Shown piece after piece: positions 1 through 8,140 of a DNA stretch of 33,960 bases. This DNA comes from Leptothoe spongobia TAU-MAC 1115 (GTDB lineage: Bacteria; Cyanobacteriota; Cyanobacteriia; Phormidesmidales; Phormidesmidaceae). The stretch is taken from contig NZ_JADOES010000053.1 of assembly GCF_018739885.1 (NCBI RefSeq), positions 1 through 33,960 on the forward strand. The letters are read 5' to 3'. The translations under genes were made by a program, and so were the position numbers. The notes under the pieces are model-generated. The model did not search any database and had not been told where the DNA came from. It saw nothing but the letters and a program-made list of their open reading frames with translations. How positions within the stretch are numbered: the stretch's first letter is position 1; every line of letters starts with the position of its first letter.

Positions 1-1
1 T

Positions 2-1243
2 TTTCTCAGAAATTGGGCTATTTTGGTTAATCTATATGTACTACTGTCTCATTTGAGACGGGTGCAAGATCTGAGTTTAAGCGCTCTGCTACAGAGTATT
101 GTTGAAATTTGTCAAATCCAGGCTGAACAAAAGGGTATCGGATTTCAATACACATTTGATGAAACATTACCGACAGGCATCATCACCGACGATAAACGAC
201 TCCGCCAGGTACTCCTCAATCTCCTTAGTAACGCTATCAAATTTACCGACAATGGTCAGGTAACTCTACGCGTCAACCAAGAAGAGGAAGAAGGTGATGA
301 TGATACCGCCTGCAAGCTAAATTTTTCCGTAGAAGACACCGGTATCGGCATCTCTCCAGAACAAAGCCAACAGATTTTTGCCCCCTTTGAACAAGTGGGT
401 CAACAACAAAAACGCTCAGAAGGAACAGGTCTGGGCTTAGCCATTAGCCAACAAATCGTGACACTAATGGGGGGCACTATCCAGCTACAAAGCCAGGTCG
501 GTCAGGGCAGTACCTTTGATTTCACCATTCCCATTACCCCTTGTTCAAGTTATTCAGCAGCCAATTCAGTTAAACCCCATCAAGCGATCACAGGCTACGA
601 TGGACCACCCCGTCATATCCTGGTGGTCGATGATCGTTGGGAAAATCGGGATGTATTGACTAATCTGTTAGCTGATATTGGATTTGAAGTCACTGAAGCC
701 ATCCATGGTCAAGATGCCCTTGATAAGCTTGACCAATGCCGACCTGACGCCATCATTACAGATCTGATTATGCCGGTGATGGATGGATTTACTCTAATTA
801 AACAGCTACGCCAATTGGATGCATGGCAAACGTTACCAATTATTGCCTCCTCCGCTAGCGTTAGCGCCGTTGATGAGCAAAATAGTTTACTGGCAGGGAG
901 TAACGAGTTTTTGCCCAAGCCCGTGCAGGCAGACAGTCTCTTCAAGGTTCTCCAAGCCCACCTAAACTTAACCTGGCTCTACGCAGCAACCATACCTGCA
1001 TCTGATTTAGAATCAACCACTATCAATCTCCATTTTCCACCTGAGGATATCCTTCAATCCCTACATCACTTAGCCCTTCAAGGTAATCTCAAGAAGATAA
1101 AACAGCAGGTAAAACAACTCACAGAAACAGATCCAACTTACACCGCATTTGCTCAACAGATTCAAATGTTTGTCACAGATTTCCAAGAGCAAGAACTGAC
1201 ACAGTTTCTCAAGGATGCGATCGCGAATGGGCAGACCGAGTAA
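2..1243 (+). CDS. Hybrid histidine kinase fragment (HATPase - REC - helical tail), 5' end missing
   Basis: The reading frame is open to the left edge; the first possible start inside the window is TTG at 23. From that start, an HATPase_c domain runs from about residue 25 to 170, with the N box in RQVLLNLLSNAIKF, the G1 box DTGIGI and the G2 box GTGLGLA. A receiver domain follows at about 198-315, with acidic pair DD, phospho-acceptor Asp in ITDLIMP and Lys in LPKPV. A helical tail of about 85 residues, common in cyanobacterial hybrid kinases, ends the protein. The HisKA helix with its phospho-acceptor His is not visible, and the 20 or so residues before the HATPase do not look like one. The gene is therefore cut by the window edge or damaged. 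Its stop lies 5 bases before the next kinase gene, so the two probably form one operon and one phosphorelay. Confidence 0.85.
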   Translation, partial: FLRNWAILVNLYVLLSHLRRVQDLSLSALLQSIVEICQIQAEQKGIGFQYTFDETLPTGIITDDKRLRQVLLNLLSNAIKFTDNGQVTLRVNQEEEEGDDDTACKLNFSVEDTGIGISPEQSQQIFAPFEQVGQQQKRSEGTGLGLAISQQIVTLMGGTIQLQSQVGQGSTFDFTIPITPCSSYSAANSVKPHQAITGYDGPPRHILVVDDRWENRDVLTNLLADIGFEVTEAIHGQDALDKLDQCRPDAIITDLIMPVMDGFTLIKQLRQLDAWQTLPIIASSASVSAVDEQNSLLAGSNEFLPKPVQADSLFKVLQAHLNLTWLYAATIPASDLESTTINLHFPPEDILQSLHHLALQGNLKKIKQQVKQLTETDPTYTAFAQQIQMFVTDFQEQELTQFLKDAIANGQTE

Positions 1244-1248
1244 CCACC

Positions 1249-2571
1249 ATGAATGAGCAAACTATGCCGTTAGGTACCGTTTTAGTCGTTGATGACAACT
1301 CCCATAATTTAAGCGTGATCTCTGAATGTCTAGATGCTAATGATTTTGAGGTACTCATTGCCAAGTCAGGAGAAAGTGCGTTAGAAAAAGTCACCTATGC
1401 CAGGCCAGATATCATTCTGCTAGATGTGATGATGCCAGGCATCAGCGGATTTGAAACCTGCCAACAGTTAAAGCGCAATCCTAAAACTGCTAATATCCCC
1501 ATTATCTTCATGACGGCTCTAACCGATACTGAAAGCAAAGTTAGGGCCTTTCAATTGGGTGCAGCCGACTATGTTACCAAGCCATTTCAGGAAGCCGAAA
1601 TCATTGCTCGCGTCAAAACCCATTTGAGGTTACACCAAGCTCTGAAAAAGGTCCAAATCACTAACAACATTTTAGAAGAAAAAATACACCAACAAACCCT
1701 TGCTGAAGAACAATTAAGGGCTACTCTTGCCGAACTCAAAACAACCCAGAGTAAACTCATCCAAGCTGAAAAACTATCTAGCCTGGGTAAAATGGTTGCC
1801 GGTATTGCCCATGAAATGAATAATCCTCTCACCTTTATTGAAGGGAACTTAGCACCGATGGAGGAATATGTTCAACAGTTAGCAAAGGCGATCGAAATTT
1901 ATCGAACTAATCCATTGATACCGTCAGAATATGCCCAAGAACAATTAAATAGCCTCGACCTGGACTTTATCCTGAAGGATATCCCTAATGTGCTGCGCTC
2001 CATGAAAACCGGCACAACTCGGCTAGAAGCCATTATCCAAGAACTGCGCAATTTTTCCCATCTGGATCAAGCAACCGAGAAAATTATCGATATCCACGAG
2101 GCAATTGACCATACCCTAATCATGGTCAACCATCGACTACAGGCTTCCCCATCAAGAGCTGCAATTCAATTACATAAAAACTATCACTTGCCTCTCAGTC
2201 AGGTGAAGTGTTACCCTCAGCTGCTCAATCAGGCTATTTTTCAACTAATGCTCAATGCGATTGATGCTATCGATGCAAAAGTGAATAGTGCGCAGGAATT
2301 GTCAGCGCCAGAAATCACAATTACCACTCAGCAACAGGAAAATTGTTTATTGATCAGTATTAGTGATAATGGCATTGGTATTGCCCCAGAAAACTATGGG
2401 CACATTTTTGACCCGTTTTTTACCACCAAGCCCATTGGCCAGGGTGTGGGTTTAGGACTCTCCAATGCCTATCAAACGATTCAGCGCCACCACGGTCAGT
2501 TACACTGCCAATCTACGTTGCACCAGGGAAGTACCTTTGACATTATCTTACCTCTCAAACATCAGGGCTAG
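1249..2571 (+). CDS. Response regulator - histidine kinase hybrid (REC-coiled coil-HisKA-HATPase)
   Basis: A soluble two-component protein of 440 residues with no membrane segment. The N-terminal receiver (about residues 8-125) has the acidic pair DD, the acceptor Asp in ILLDVMMP and Lys in VTKPF. A coiled coil at about 130-180 is followed by a HisKA motif with the phospho-acceptor His in GIAHEMNNPL, then an HATPase_c domain with DNGIGI and GVGLGLS to the end. The layout fits a kinase whose activity is set by phosphorylation of its own receiver, probably by the kinase encoded just upstream. The ATG lies 5 bases after the upstream stop. Neither input signal nor output gene can be read from the sequence. 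Confidence 0.9.
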   Translation: MNEQTMPLGTVLVVDDNSHNLSVISECLDANDFEVLIAKSGESALEKVTYARPDIILLDVMMPGISGFETCQQLKRNPKTANIPIIFMTALTDTESKVRAFQLGAADYVTKPFQEAEIIARVKTHLRLHQALKKVQITNNILEEKIHQQTLAEEQLRATLAELKTTQSKLIQAEKLSSLGKMVAGIAHEMNNPLTFIEGNLAPMEEYVQQLAKAIEIYRTNPLIPSEYAQEQLNSLDLDFILKDIPNVLRSMKTGTTRLEAIIQELRNFSHLDQATEKIIDIHEAIDHTLIMVNHRLQASPSRAAIQLHKNYHLPLSQVKCYPQLLNQAIFQLMLNAIDAIDAKVNSAQELSAPEITITTQQQENCLLISISDNGIGIAPENYGHIFDPFFTTKPIGQGVGLGLSNAYQTIQRHHGQLHCQSTLHQGSTFDIILPLKHQG

Positions 2572-2577
2572 TTCTGG

Positions 2578-3300
2578 TTAGTGCTCCACGTCCACTAATT
2601 TAGTGACGGTTGCAATCCCATGGTGAACAACCCAGAAAACCCTGTAGTGACTGATCTGCATAGTCCATCGCTGGCCTGGTCTTCCATCCTTTCCCCGTTC
2701 ATACCCCGGTCGCGGATCCTGCCCCAATGTCTCTTCAATCAAACACCGCAATTTTTTCGACCCTGGCTCTAGACACTCAGATAATATCGCCTCTGACTCA
2801 ACACTCCATCGCACGGGCAAAGACGTTTCTTGCCTGACCGCCCAAGCTGCGTGAGCATCTGCAAGCGCATCTGCGTAAGGCACATAGGGCTTCACATCAA
2901 TCACCGGAGTCCCATCTAAAAAGTCTCCCCCTTGCACCTGTAGTCGTAACTTTCTCTCTTTCTCAGTTACACTCAACAGTTTTACCGCACTCATGCCAAT
3001 GGCATTGGGGCGATTGGGACTACGCGTGGCATACACCCCAACGCTTTTATTACCGCCCAGCCGAGGGGGTCTCACCAAAGGCTTAAAGTTCCCATAGGTT
3101 TGCCCATGAAAAACAAACAACACCCACAGGTGAGAAAACTCTTCAATTCCCCGTAGTGCCAACTTATTCTCTTCTGTTGCCTCAAAAACAATATCCCCAT
3201 AGGCCGACGTTACCAACCCTGCCTGCCGGGGAATCCCAAACCGATCGGGATAGCATGATTCAATATAGGCAATGGGCGTAAATGTAACTGCAGCAACCAC
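2578..3300 (-). CDS. trmO: tRNA (N6-threonylcarbamoyladenosine(37)-N6)-methyltransferase TrmO
   Basis: TrmO (older names YaeB, TsaA) methylates N6 of t6A at position 37 of certain threonine tRNAs, using S-adenosylmethionine. The 240-residue product shows the family pattern: an N-terminal beta-barrel opening with PIAYIESCYPDRFGIPRQ, the motif RSPNRPNAIGMSAV, and DGTPVIDVKPYVPYAD. The C-terminal extension with PRPGYERGKDGRPGQRW matches the longer bacterial form. The start is GTG at 3300, overlapping by one base the TAG stop of the anti-sigma gene (TAGTG), so translation is probably coupled. A tRNA-modification enzyme at the end of a sigma/anti-sigma operon may be a passenger. Its stop is only 6 bases from the stop of the convergent kinase gene. 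Confidence 0.93.
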   Translation of the reverse strand: MVAAVTFTPIAYIESCYPDRFGIPRQAGLVTSAYGDIVFEATEENKLALRGIEEFSHLWVLFVFHGQTYGNFKPLVRPPRLGGNKSVGVYATRSPNRPNAIGMSAVKLLSVTEKERKLRLQVQGGDFLDGTPVIDVKPYVPYADALADAHAAWAVRQETSLPVRWSVESEAILSECLEPGSKKLRCLIEETLGQDPRPGYERGKDGRPGQRWTMQISHYRVFWVVHHGIATVTKLVDVEH

Positions 3301-4061
3301 TAGATCGCCCCCGTCATCACTGGCTCTCTCGATGGATCAGGCTCGGTCTGACTGCCATCAATCGTGACCAGCAGTTGCGTCGCTTTAACACCTTTGGGGG
3401 GCGTTTCATCAGGCGTAAATCGGACAAAAACCGAACCGTCGTTCTGGGTATTAAATTCACCACAATAGATGACAGTGCCATTTTCCAGCATTAACCACAT
3501 GCGATAAATCTCTTCGGGCGGTAGTGGTGGCAAATCCCCCAGAGAGACAATCACCTCTTGCCAATTACCAGGGGTAAAGAGGAGTGTACCAGCTGCATCG
3601 TTCCCGTCCCCCGTAAGGGCAATCAGACGACTGTTGGGCTGTTGCAAAATTGAAGCCACTCGGTCTGACTTTATCCGTTGGGCTAATTGGTTGCGCAGAC
3701 GCAGGTTATCCATAGCTAGGGCCAGGGTAGAGATCGCAACCACTCCCACCAACACCGGCCAAATCTTTCCTCTAGATTGTCTCACCTCAGGTTCTCTAGG
3801 CTCACGAACACCAACAGCCTTACTAGACCGCATCACAATTCGTTCCCGCAGATGAGCCGGTGGCACCACTGGGACCAACCCCTGGGGCATGACTTCAAAA
3901 CTTGCCTGCAGTGCCTGCAGCTCCTTTAACATCACCGGATCATCCAGCACCAGCTGTTCCACCCGCTCTCTTTCCTCAGGGACCAAATCCCCCAATACAT
4001 ACCCGGCAAGCAGCATTCGTTTCTCTTCAGGCAACGGGTTTGGCATCTTGTTGGGATTCAT
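3300..4061 (-). CDS. Anti-sigma factor, RskA-like, single-pass membrane protein
   Basis: The 253-residue protein has a short helical N-terminal sigma-binding region (about 10-75, GYVLGDLVPEERERVEQL) without the zinc-binding His/Cys motif. A proline-rich stretch and one membrane segment (about residues 102-119, WPVLVGVVAISTLALAM) follow. A C-terminal domain of RskA type (about 135-250, with EIYRMWLMLENG and VTIDGSQTEPDP) should lie outside the membrane. It would hold the upstream ECF sigma factor inactive until a signal triggers release, usually by proteolysis in this family. Its ATG overlaps the sigma stop as ATGA, the normal arrangement for such pairs. The signal is unknown. Confidence 0.88.
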   Translation of the reverse strand: MNPNKMPNPLPEEKRMLLAGYVLGDLVPEERERVEQLVLDDPVMLKELQALQASFEVMPQGLVPVVPPAHLRERIVMRSSKAVGVREPREPEVRQSRGKIWPVLVGVVAISTLALAMDNLRLRNQLAQRIKSDRVASILQQPNSRLIALTGDGNDAAGTLLFTPGNWQEVIVSLGDLPPLPPEEIYRMWLMLENGTVIYCGEFNTQNDGSVFVRFTPDETPPKGVKATQLLVTIDGSQTEPDPSREPVMTGAI

Positions 4062-4618
4062 CCGACCGCTCCCCCCAATCGCCTTCTCAGTTCAATGAGT
4101 CCCTGACGGGCTCGAGTTTTTACAGTTCCCAACGGCATATCTAACTGTCGAGCGATGTCTGCATGACTAATTCCCTGATAAAAGTTCATCTCCAACACTT
4201 GACGCTGCTGGTCTTTAAGCTGAGAGAGTGCCTGTTGTACTGTCTCTTGTTGTTCCGACAACGTGGCATTTTCCAGAGGCGTCATGGCACGCTCCGGAAT
4301 ACTTCCCTGGAGTCGCTGGAGAGAACGTTGTTGAGTACTTCGTTTTGCGATCCGATCTAACGCCCGTGAGCGAGCAACCAATCCTAGATAGGTACTCAAT
4401 ACAGCTCGGCCAGGATCATACTTATTTTGTTTCCAGAAATTGAAAAATATATCCTGGGTCAGGTCCTCAGCTTCAGCCGGTTGCTTGAGTAGTCTTAACG
4501 CAACTGTATAAACCAAACCACCATAGCGATCATAGAGAACGGCAAGGGCTTCCTGGTGTCCAGCTCTCAGGCTATGAATTAACTCGATATCCGAGGTATC
4601 TGTAGAAAAACGAGCCAT
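4058..4618 (-). CDS. ECF-type RNA polymerase sigma factor (SigG-like)
   Basis: The 186-residue sigma-70 family protein contains only regions 2 and 4. Region 2 covers about residues 22-90 (GGLVYTVALRLL, EDLTQDIFFNFW for core binding and -10 recognition). Region 4 covers about 125-180, with the -35-reading helix-turn-helix ISHADIARQLDMPLGTVKTRARQGL. The length and the partner membrane anti-sigma gene resemble the cyanobacterial SigG group, but the name is not certain. It is first in a three-gene leftward operon with the anti-sigma factor and trmO. Many ECF operons are autoregulated; I could not identify a matching promoter upstream of 4618. Confidence 0.92.
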   Translation of the reverse strand: MARFSTDTSDIELIHSLRAGHQEALAVLYDRYGGLVYTVALRLLKQPAEAEDLTQDIFFNFWKQNKYDPGRAVLSTYLGLVARSRALDRIAKRSTQQRSLQRLQGSIPERAMTPLENATLSEQQETVQQALSQLKDQQRQVLEMNFYQGISHADIARQLDMPLGTVKTRARQGLIELRRRLGGAVG

Positions 4619-4763
4619 GAATCACACGGGACAACCGACCTCTTGTCAAAAAAATTAGCCGTTGCTGATTTTTTAGGATGAATCGATCCGAACACAGCAG
4701 ACTTGGCCAAAACCTGGCAGATGAAATTATAGTTCGGATCAGCAACACCATACAAAAAAGGAC

Positions 4764-4786
4764 CATGCCCTTAACGGACATGGTCC
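4764..4786. repeat. Small inverted repeat between the sigma operon and the mutase gene
   Basis: GGACCATG and CATGGTCC form an 8-bp stem around an 11-base loop. It lies in the upstream region of the sigma operon and downstream of the mutase gene. It may be part of a terminator or a binding site; no strong T-run follows directly. Confidence 0.4.
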
Positions 4787-4822
4787 AAATCCCAAATTCA
4801 AAAAGACAATTCAGAGGGGCAT

Positions 4823-4844
4823 CCCATGTAGGTACCTACATGGG
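4823..4844 (-). terminator. 22-base perfect palindrome downstream of the phosphomutase gene
   Basis: CCCATGTAGG and its complement meet at a central TACC/GGTA, giving a perfect 11-bp dyad with no unpaired loop base. It lies about 33 bases after the stop of the leftward mutase gene. It may end that transcript, but the T-rich stretch that would follow on the - strand comes about 15-25 bases later, so a regulatory dyad for the sigma operon is an alternative. Confidence 0.4.
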
Positions 4845-4877
4845 CCATCCTTTATAATTACCCCCATCATAGCTGGC

Positions 4878-6341
4878 CTAACTCACCGACTTTGCCCAGT
4901 CCTTAGCCCAGTTCAAGTTCTGATGGACGTCCTCAATAGTCGCGGCTTCAGAATAAAGGCGCAACACTGGCTCGGTCCCACTAAATCGAATTAACAGCCA
5001 GCTACCATCGGCCAAACTAAACTTGTAACCATCGATGGACAATACATTACTGACTGCCTTACCAGCCACTTCTTTAGGTGTGGAATTTTGTAAACTATCT
5101 AGCAGTTTAGCCCGTACATCCATATTGGCTAAGGGCAGATCAATCCGATCATACGCGCCTTCGAAGTTAGTTTGCTGGCGCAGGGCCTGGTTGAGTTGGC
5201 CAAAGTCCTTACCACTTTTCACAACAGCTTCTAACAGGTACAGCGCCGAAAGTAGCGCATCCCGCTCCGGAATATGGTGGCCATAGCCAATTCCGCCAGA
5301 TTCTTCACCACCGATCAATACCTGGGTTTCCAGCATCCGATCGGCAATGTACTTATAGCCGATGGGGGTTTCATGGACCGACAGACCGTGCATCTGAGCA
5401 ACCTTTTGCATCAGGTTCGAGCCGCTGATGGTCTTGATCACTTCACCATCAAAACCACGACGGGCCTTGAGGTGATCAATCAAAATGGGGATCAAGACCT
5501 GGGAGCTGAGAAACTCACCCTGGCCATCCATACCGGCAACGCGATCGCTATCTCCATCAAAGATAATCCCCACCGTTAGCCCTTCAGCACCAGACTGATA
5601 GCGATCTTTAATCGCCTTGTAGAGCTTAGGAATATATTTAGGTAGCGGTTCTGGAGCCCCTCCCTCAAATAGAGGATCGGCATCGCCATTGATCTCATGG
5701 ATGGGCATGCCCAAAATCTTTTCAAATCCGCCTGCGGCTGAACCATGCATGACATCAGCAAACACGGTGAGCTTGCCATCGGCAATAGCCCCGCGAATTG
5801 CATCGATATCCACCATGCCTTGGAGTGCTTCGCAGTAGCTGGGCCAGGGATCAAAAGATGTGATCGTACCCGGTGTCCCTGCCACGGGTTTACCTGCGGG
5901 GATTAAAGCCTCTACTTTCTTGGTGACCTCTGGAGGTACCGAGCCGCCAAATGCACCTTTGACCTTCAAGCCAGAATAGGCAGCTGGATTATGACTGGCC
6001 GTAATGACAATGGCCCCCAGGGCTCCTTGGGCATGGGCGGCCCAGCTAAACGCGGGTGTGGGCGCAAAGCATTCGGATAGCAACACATCGTAGCCAGCCT
6101 GGGCGACAGCTTCAGCCGCATGACTGGCAAATTCGGGCGATAGAAACCGACGGTCATACCCCACAATCACGGTACGACTCCCGTTACTGCCGTAGCACTC
6201 TTCAAGCACTTTGGCAGACAGAGCGGCGACCAAATCTACTCGCTCAAAGGTAAAGTCGGCGGCAATCATGCCACGCCAACCATCTGTACCAAATTTGATT
6301 GATTTACCTACAAATACCGATGGAGATAATACAGCTGCCAT
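4878..6341 (-). CDS. Phosphoglucomutase/phosphomannomutase family protein
   Basis: An alpha-D-phosphohexomutase of 487 residues, the usual size of the cyanobacterial family. It interconverts sugar 1- and 6-phosphates in the cytosol, feeding glycogen or nucleotide-sugar synthesis. Visible motifs, in order: FGTDGWRGMIAADFT near the N-terminus, the phosphoserine loop ITASHNPAAYSGLKVKG, the metal-binding DGDSDRVAG, the sugar-specificity loop GGEESGGIGY, and the phosphate-binding RFSGTEPVLRLY near the C-terminus. All key residues are present, so it should be active. Substrate (glucose, mannose or glucosamine phosphate) cannot be settled from motifs alone. It is transcribed alone, with hairpin structures at 4764-4844 downstream. 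Confidence 0.92.
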   Translation of the reverse strand: MAAVLSPSVFVGKSIKFGTDGWRGMIAADFTFERVDLVAALSAKVLEECYGSNGSRTVIVGYDRRFLSPEFASHAAEAVAQAGYDVLLSECFAPTPAFSWAAHAQGALGAIVITASHNPAAYSGLKVKGAFGGSVPPEVTKKVEALIPAGKPVAGTPGTITSFDPWPSYCEALQGMVDIDAIRGAIADGKLTVFADVMHGSAAGGFEKILGMPIHEINGDADPLFEGGAPEPLPKYIPKLYKAIKDRYQSGAEGLTVGIIFDGDSDRVAGMDGQGEFLSSQVLIPILIDHLKARRGFDGEVIKTISGSNLMQKVAQMHGLSVHETPIGYKYIADRMLETQVLIGGEESGGIGYGHHIPERDALLSALYLLEAVVKSGKDFGQLNQALRQQTNFEGAYDRIDLPLANMDVRAKLLDSLQNSTPKEVAGKAVSNVLSIDGYKFSLADGSWLLIRFSGTEPVLRLYSEAATIEDVHQNLNWAKDWAKSVS

Positions 6342-6574
6342 AATAGTTTCAGTAATGCAACGTCTAAGGAATACACGGATGCAACAGGGAATCCTGAGCG
6401 ATTCCCCCCGCAGTTTAAACAGTGTCCCTAGGAAATGCTAGAGGGTAGAACTCAGTAGCATTGTGTTTTTTGAACTTAGCCTTACTGAAATGGACTGCCT
6501 AGGGGCAAGAAGAGTTGCCTAGACAGTAAATTCGGCAAAAATCTATAGCTAAATCATCCTAATTGGCAGGTAGG

Positions 6575-7066
6575 TTATACGGACAGTCCTTCAATGGTAA
6601 AAGGGGCATCAGCGGATAGCTCGATCATGGCAATCTTGCTCATGTTTTCCAGCTTCAGAATCTGCAGGGGTAACAGATGGGTTTCTGAACTACTAGGCCA
6701 TCGAAACGCTTTATCACTATGTATTTCTAAAACCTGACCGTTGGCTTCTAAGACCTTGAGTAGCATGGGCTGAGTACATCGTCCCCACAGACAAAAGGAG
6801 TCAACGGTATCGTCCAGGGCAATGGACAGGTGGTTATCGTTGCCAGTCGGCATGACCACTAGCTGACCAACCTTCGCCACAAAGCGTGGATTAGATGGAA
6901 TAAGTGCGATCGCGCAACCAAAGCTAACCTCAGAAAACTGGGTCGTTACCATTTCCAAGGGAGCTAAACTTTGAAAATCGAATCCCGTAGGGACATCGGT
7001 AATGTTCAATACATCTGCCTCTAATATGTCGGCAGCATTTGAACAGTCAATATTGAGAGCAAACAC
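6575..7066 (-). CDS. Hypothetical protein, 163 aa
   Basis: I do not recognise this protein. It reads as a soluble, beta-rich domain with no signal peptide or membrane segment and two Cys in the middle (FCLWGRCTQP). The start is taken as GTG at 7066 because a good ribosome binding site, GGAG, ends 7 bases before it. Codon use resembles its neighbours, and a HIP1 site lies inside the gene near 6907, so it looks native. It stands alone between the mutase gene and the tRNA. Confidence 0.7.
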   Translation of the reverse strand: MFALNIDCSNAADILEADVLNITDVPTGFDFQSLAPLEMVTTQFSEVSFGCAIALIPSNPRFVAKVGQLVVMPTGNDNHLSIALDDTVDSFCLWGRCTQPMLLKVLEANGQVLEIHSDKAFRWPSSSETHLLPLQILKLENMSKIAMIELSADAPFTIEGLSV

Positions 7067-7479
7067 GGATTGTCTCCTAAGCGGTCATTTTTCGCTACAT
7101 TGGCAGACTCGGTGATTCCTTACCTATCTACAGGAAATTACAGCGTCCAATAACGGCAAACTTAAAATGTATATCAATGAATTGAAAATGATTAGCACCC
7201 TTTAGGTTAAGCATGCACATATAAAACCAGATTGAAACGTTAGGTATATAAAGAAACTAACGGATACACACCGATAACATTGAAATATCGGTAAAGGCTC
7301 TGGAAATAATAGTCCATGCTATGAATCTGCGCCTGATTTATGCTGGTAAACCCTTATCAGGATTTACCGAGAGACCGCACCAGACTAGTGTGATAACCTA
7401 GTTTGGTAACAGCAACAAGTAGCAGCAACGCTTCAAATATAATTTGCTTGCATTAAGGACTGCTTAGAGTTGACTGAGA
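7067..7479. other. Gene-free stretch of about 410 bases before the tRNA
   Basis: No convincing gene. Two weak hairpins are visible. GGTAAAcCC pairs with GGaTTTACC at about 7345-7368. CCAGACTAG pairs with CTAGTTTGG (one G-T pair) at 7380-7406. The second lies about 75 bases before the tRNA. The right half would hold the tRNA promoter, but no clear -35/-10 pair stands out. Confidence 0.4.
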
Positions 7480-7553
7480 CGGGATGTAGCGCAGTTTGGT
7501 AGCGCACTTCGTTCGGGACGAAGGGGCCGCTGGTTCGAATCCAGTCATCCCGA
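7480..7553 (+). tRNA. tRNA-Pro (anticodon CGG)
   Basis: A full cloverleaf can be drawn. The acceptor stem CGGGATG pairs with CATCCCG, and the D stem GCGC with GCGC. The anticodon stem CTTCG/CGAAG closes the loop TTCGGGA, whose positions 34-36 are CGG. The T stem GCTGG/CCAGT closes the loop TTCGAAT. The discriminator is A at 7553. CCA is not encoded, as is common in cyanobacteria. Direct repeats derived from its 3' half follow immediately. Confidence 0.95.
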
Positions 7554-7697
7554 TTTTGGACTTATCCCACCAGCGTCTAATGGGCCGCTGGTACTCTTCG
7601 AGAAGCTGAATTACGAATCCAGTCATCCCACGTTTGGACTTGTCCCACCAACGCCCAAAGGGCCGCTGGTACTCTTCGAGAAACTGAACTACGAACC
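7524..7697 (+). repeat. Tandem repeats built from the 3' half of tRNA-Pro
   Basis: GGGCCGCTGGT, from the variable loop and T stem, occurs in the tRNA at 7524 and again at 7582 and 7660. The second and third copies share an extra 20 or so bases (ACTCTTCGAGAA...) placed where the T loop would be. The second copy then resumes with CGAATCCAGTCATCCCA, matching the tRNA 3' end. The downstream segment TTTGGACTTaTCCCACCAgCG at 7555 recurs at 7633 with two changes, exactly 78 bases on. The units thus include tRNA end plus flank, with an inserted hairpin-like stretch. This looks like duplication at a tRNA 3' end, as left by integration or slippage. Confidence 0.8.
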
Positions 7698-7841
7698 ACT
7701 GAGAAAATGAACTACGGATCCAATTAAAAAGATTCGTTTTTACCATCTAAATAGTTGGTTTCTAGCACTGCTCCAAGAAGCTAGCCATAACCTGACATCT
7801 GACGATAAAAACTCCCCCACACCTAAATCAGCGTCCCTTGA

Positions 7842-8024
7842 CTAACGCTGATGAAACATAAAACCCTGATATCTATGTGTCTGAGATGAACCAGTAATGT
7901 CCCCACAAATACGGTAGAAGCTAAAAACTAAGGACATGTAGATAAAACCAGTAAGCCAACCACATAAAAAAATGCTGGCAACGAGTATTGCGCTAATAAA
8001 AGCGGCATACTGCCAATTTAGCAT
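7842..8024 (-). CDS. Possible small membrane protein, 60 aa
   Basis: A short frame starting with ATG encodes two adjacent hydrophobic stretches at about residues 5-37 (AAFISAILVASIFLCGWL and GFIYMSLVFSFY), followed by a polar tail. I know no family for it. The ribosome binding site is weak. It could be a chance frame in an otherwise empty region; there is no supporting neighbour. Confidence 0.3.
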   Translation of the reverse strand: MLNWQYAAFISAILVASIFLCGWLTGFIYMSLVFSFYRICGDITGSSQTHRYQGFMFHQR

Positions 8025-8140
8025 CCTCAGAAGAAAAGTGAGTAAGCTATGCTACCAACCCTACATATAGGTATATCGCAAGCTGAGAAGCTCATGACAT
8101 AAGGATTTTATCTATACGACAAATGGCGTAGATATCTCTG

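Noticed and set aside
7453..7746. A - strand open frame of 97 codons across the tRNA and its repeats
   Set aside because: It is the translation of the tRNA-Pro antisense and its tandem copies (MTGFEPAAPS pattern), a well-known source of false proteins.
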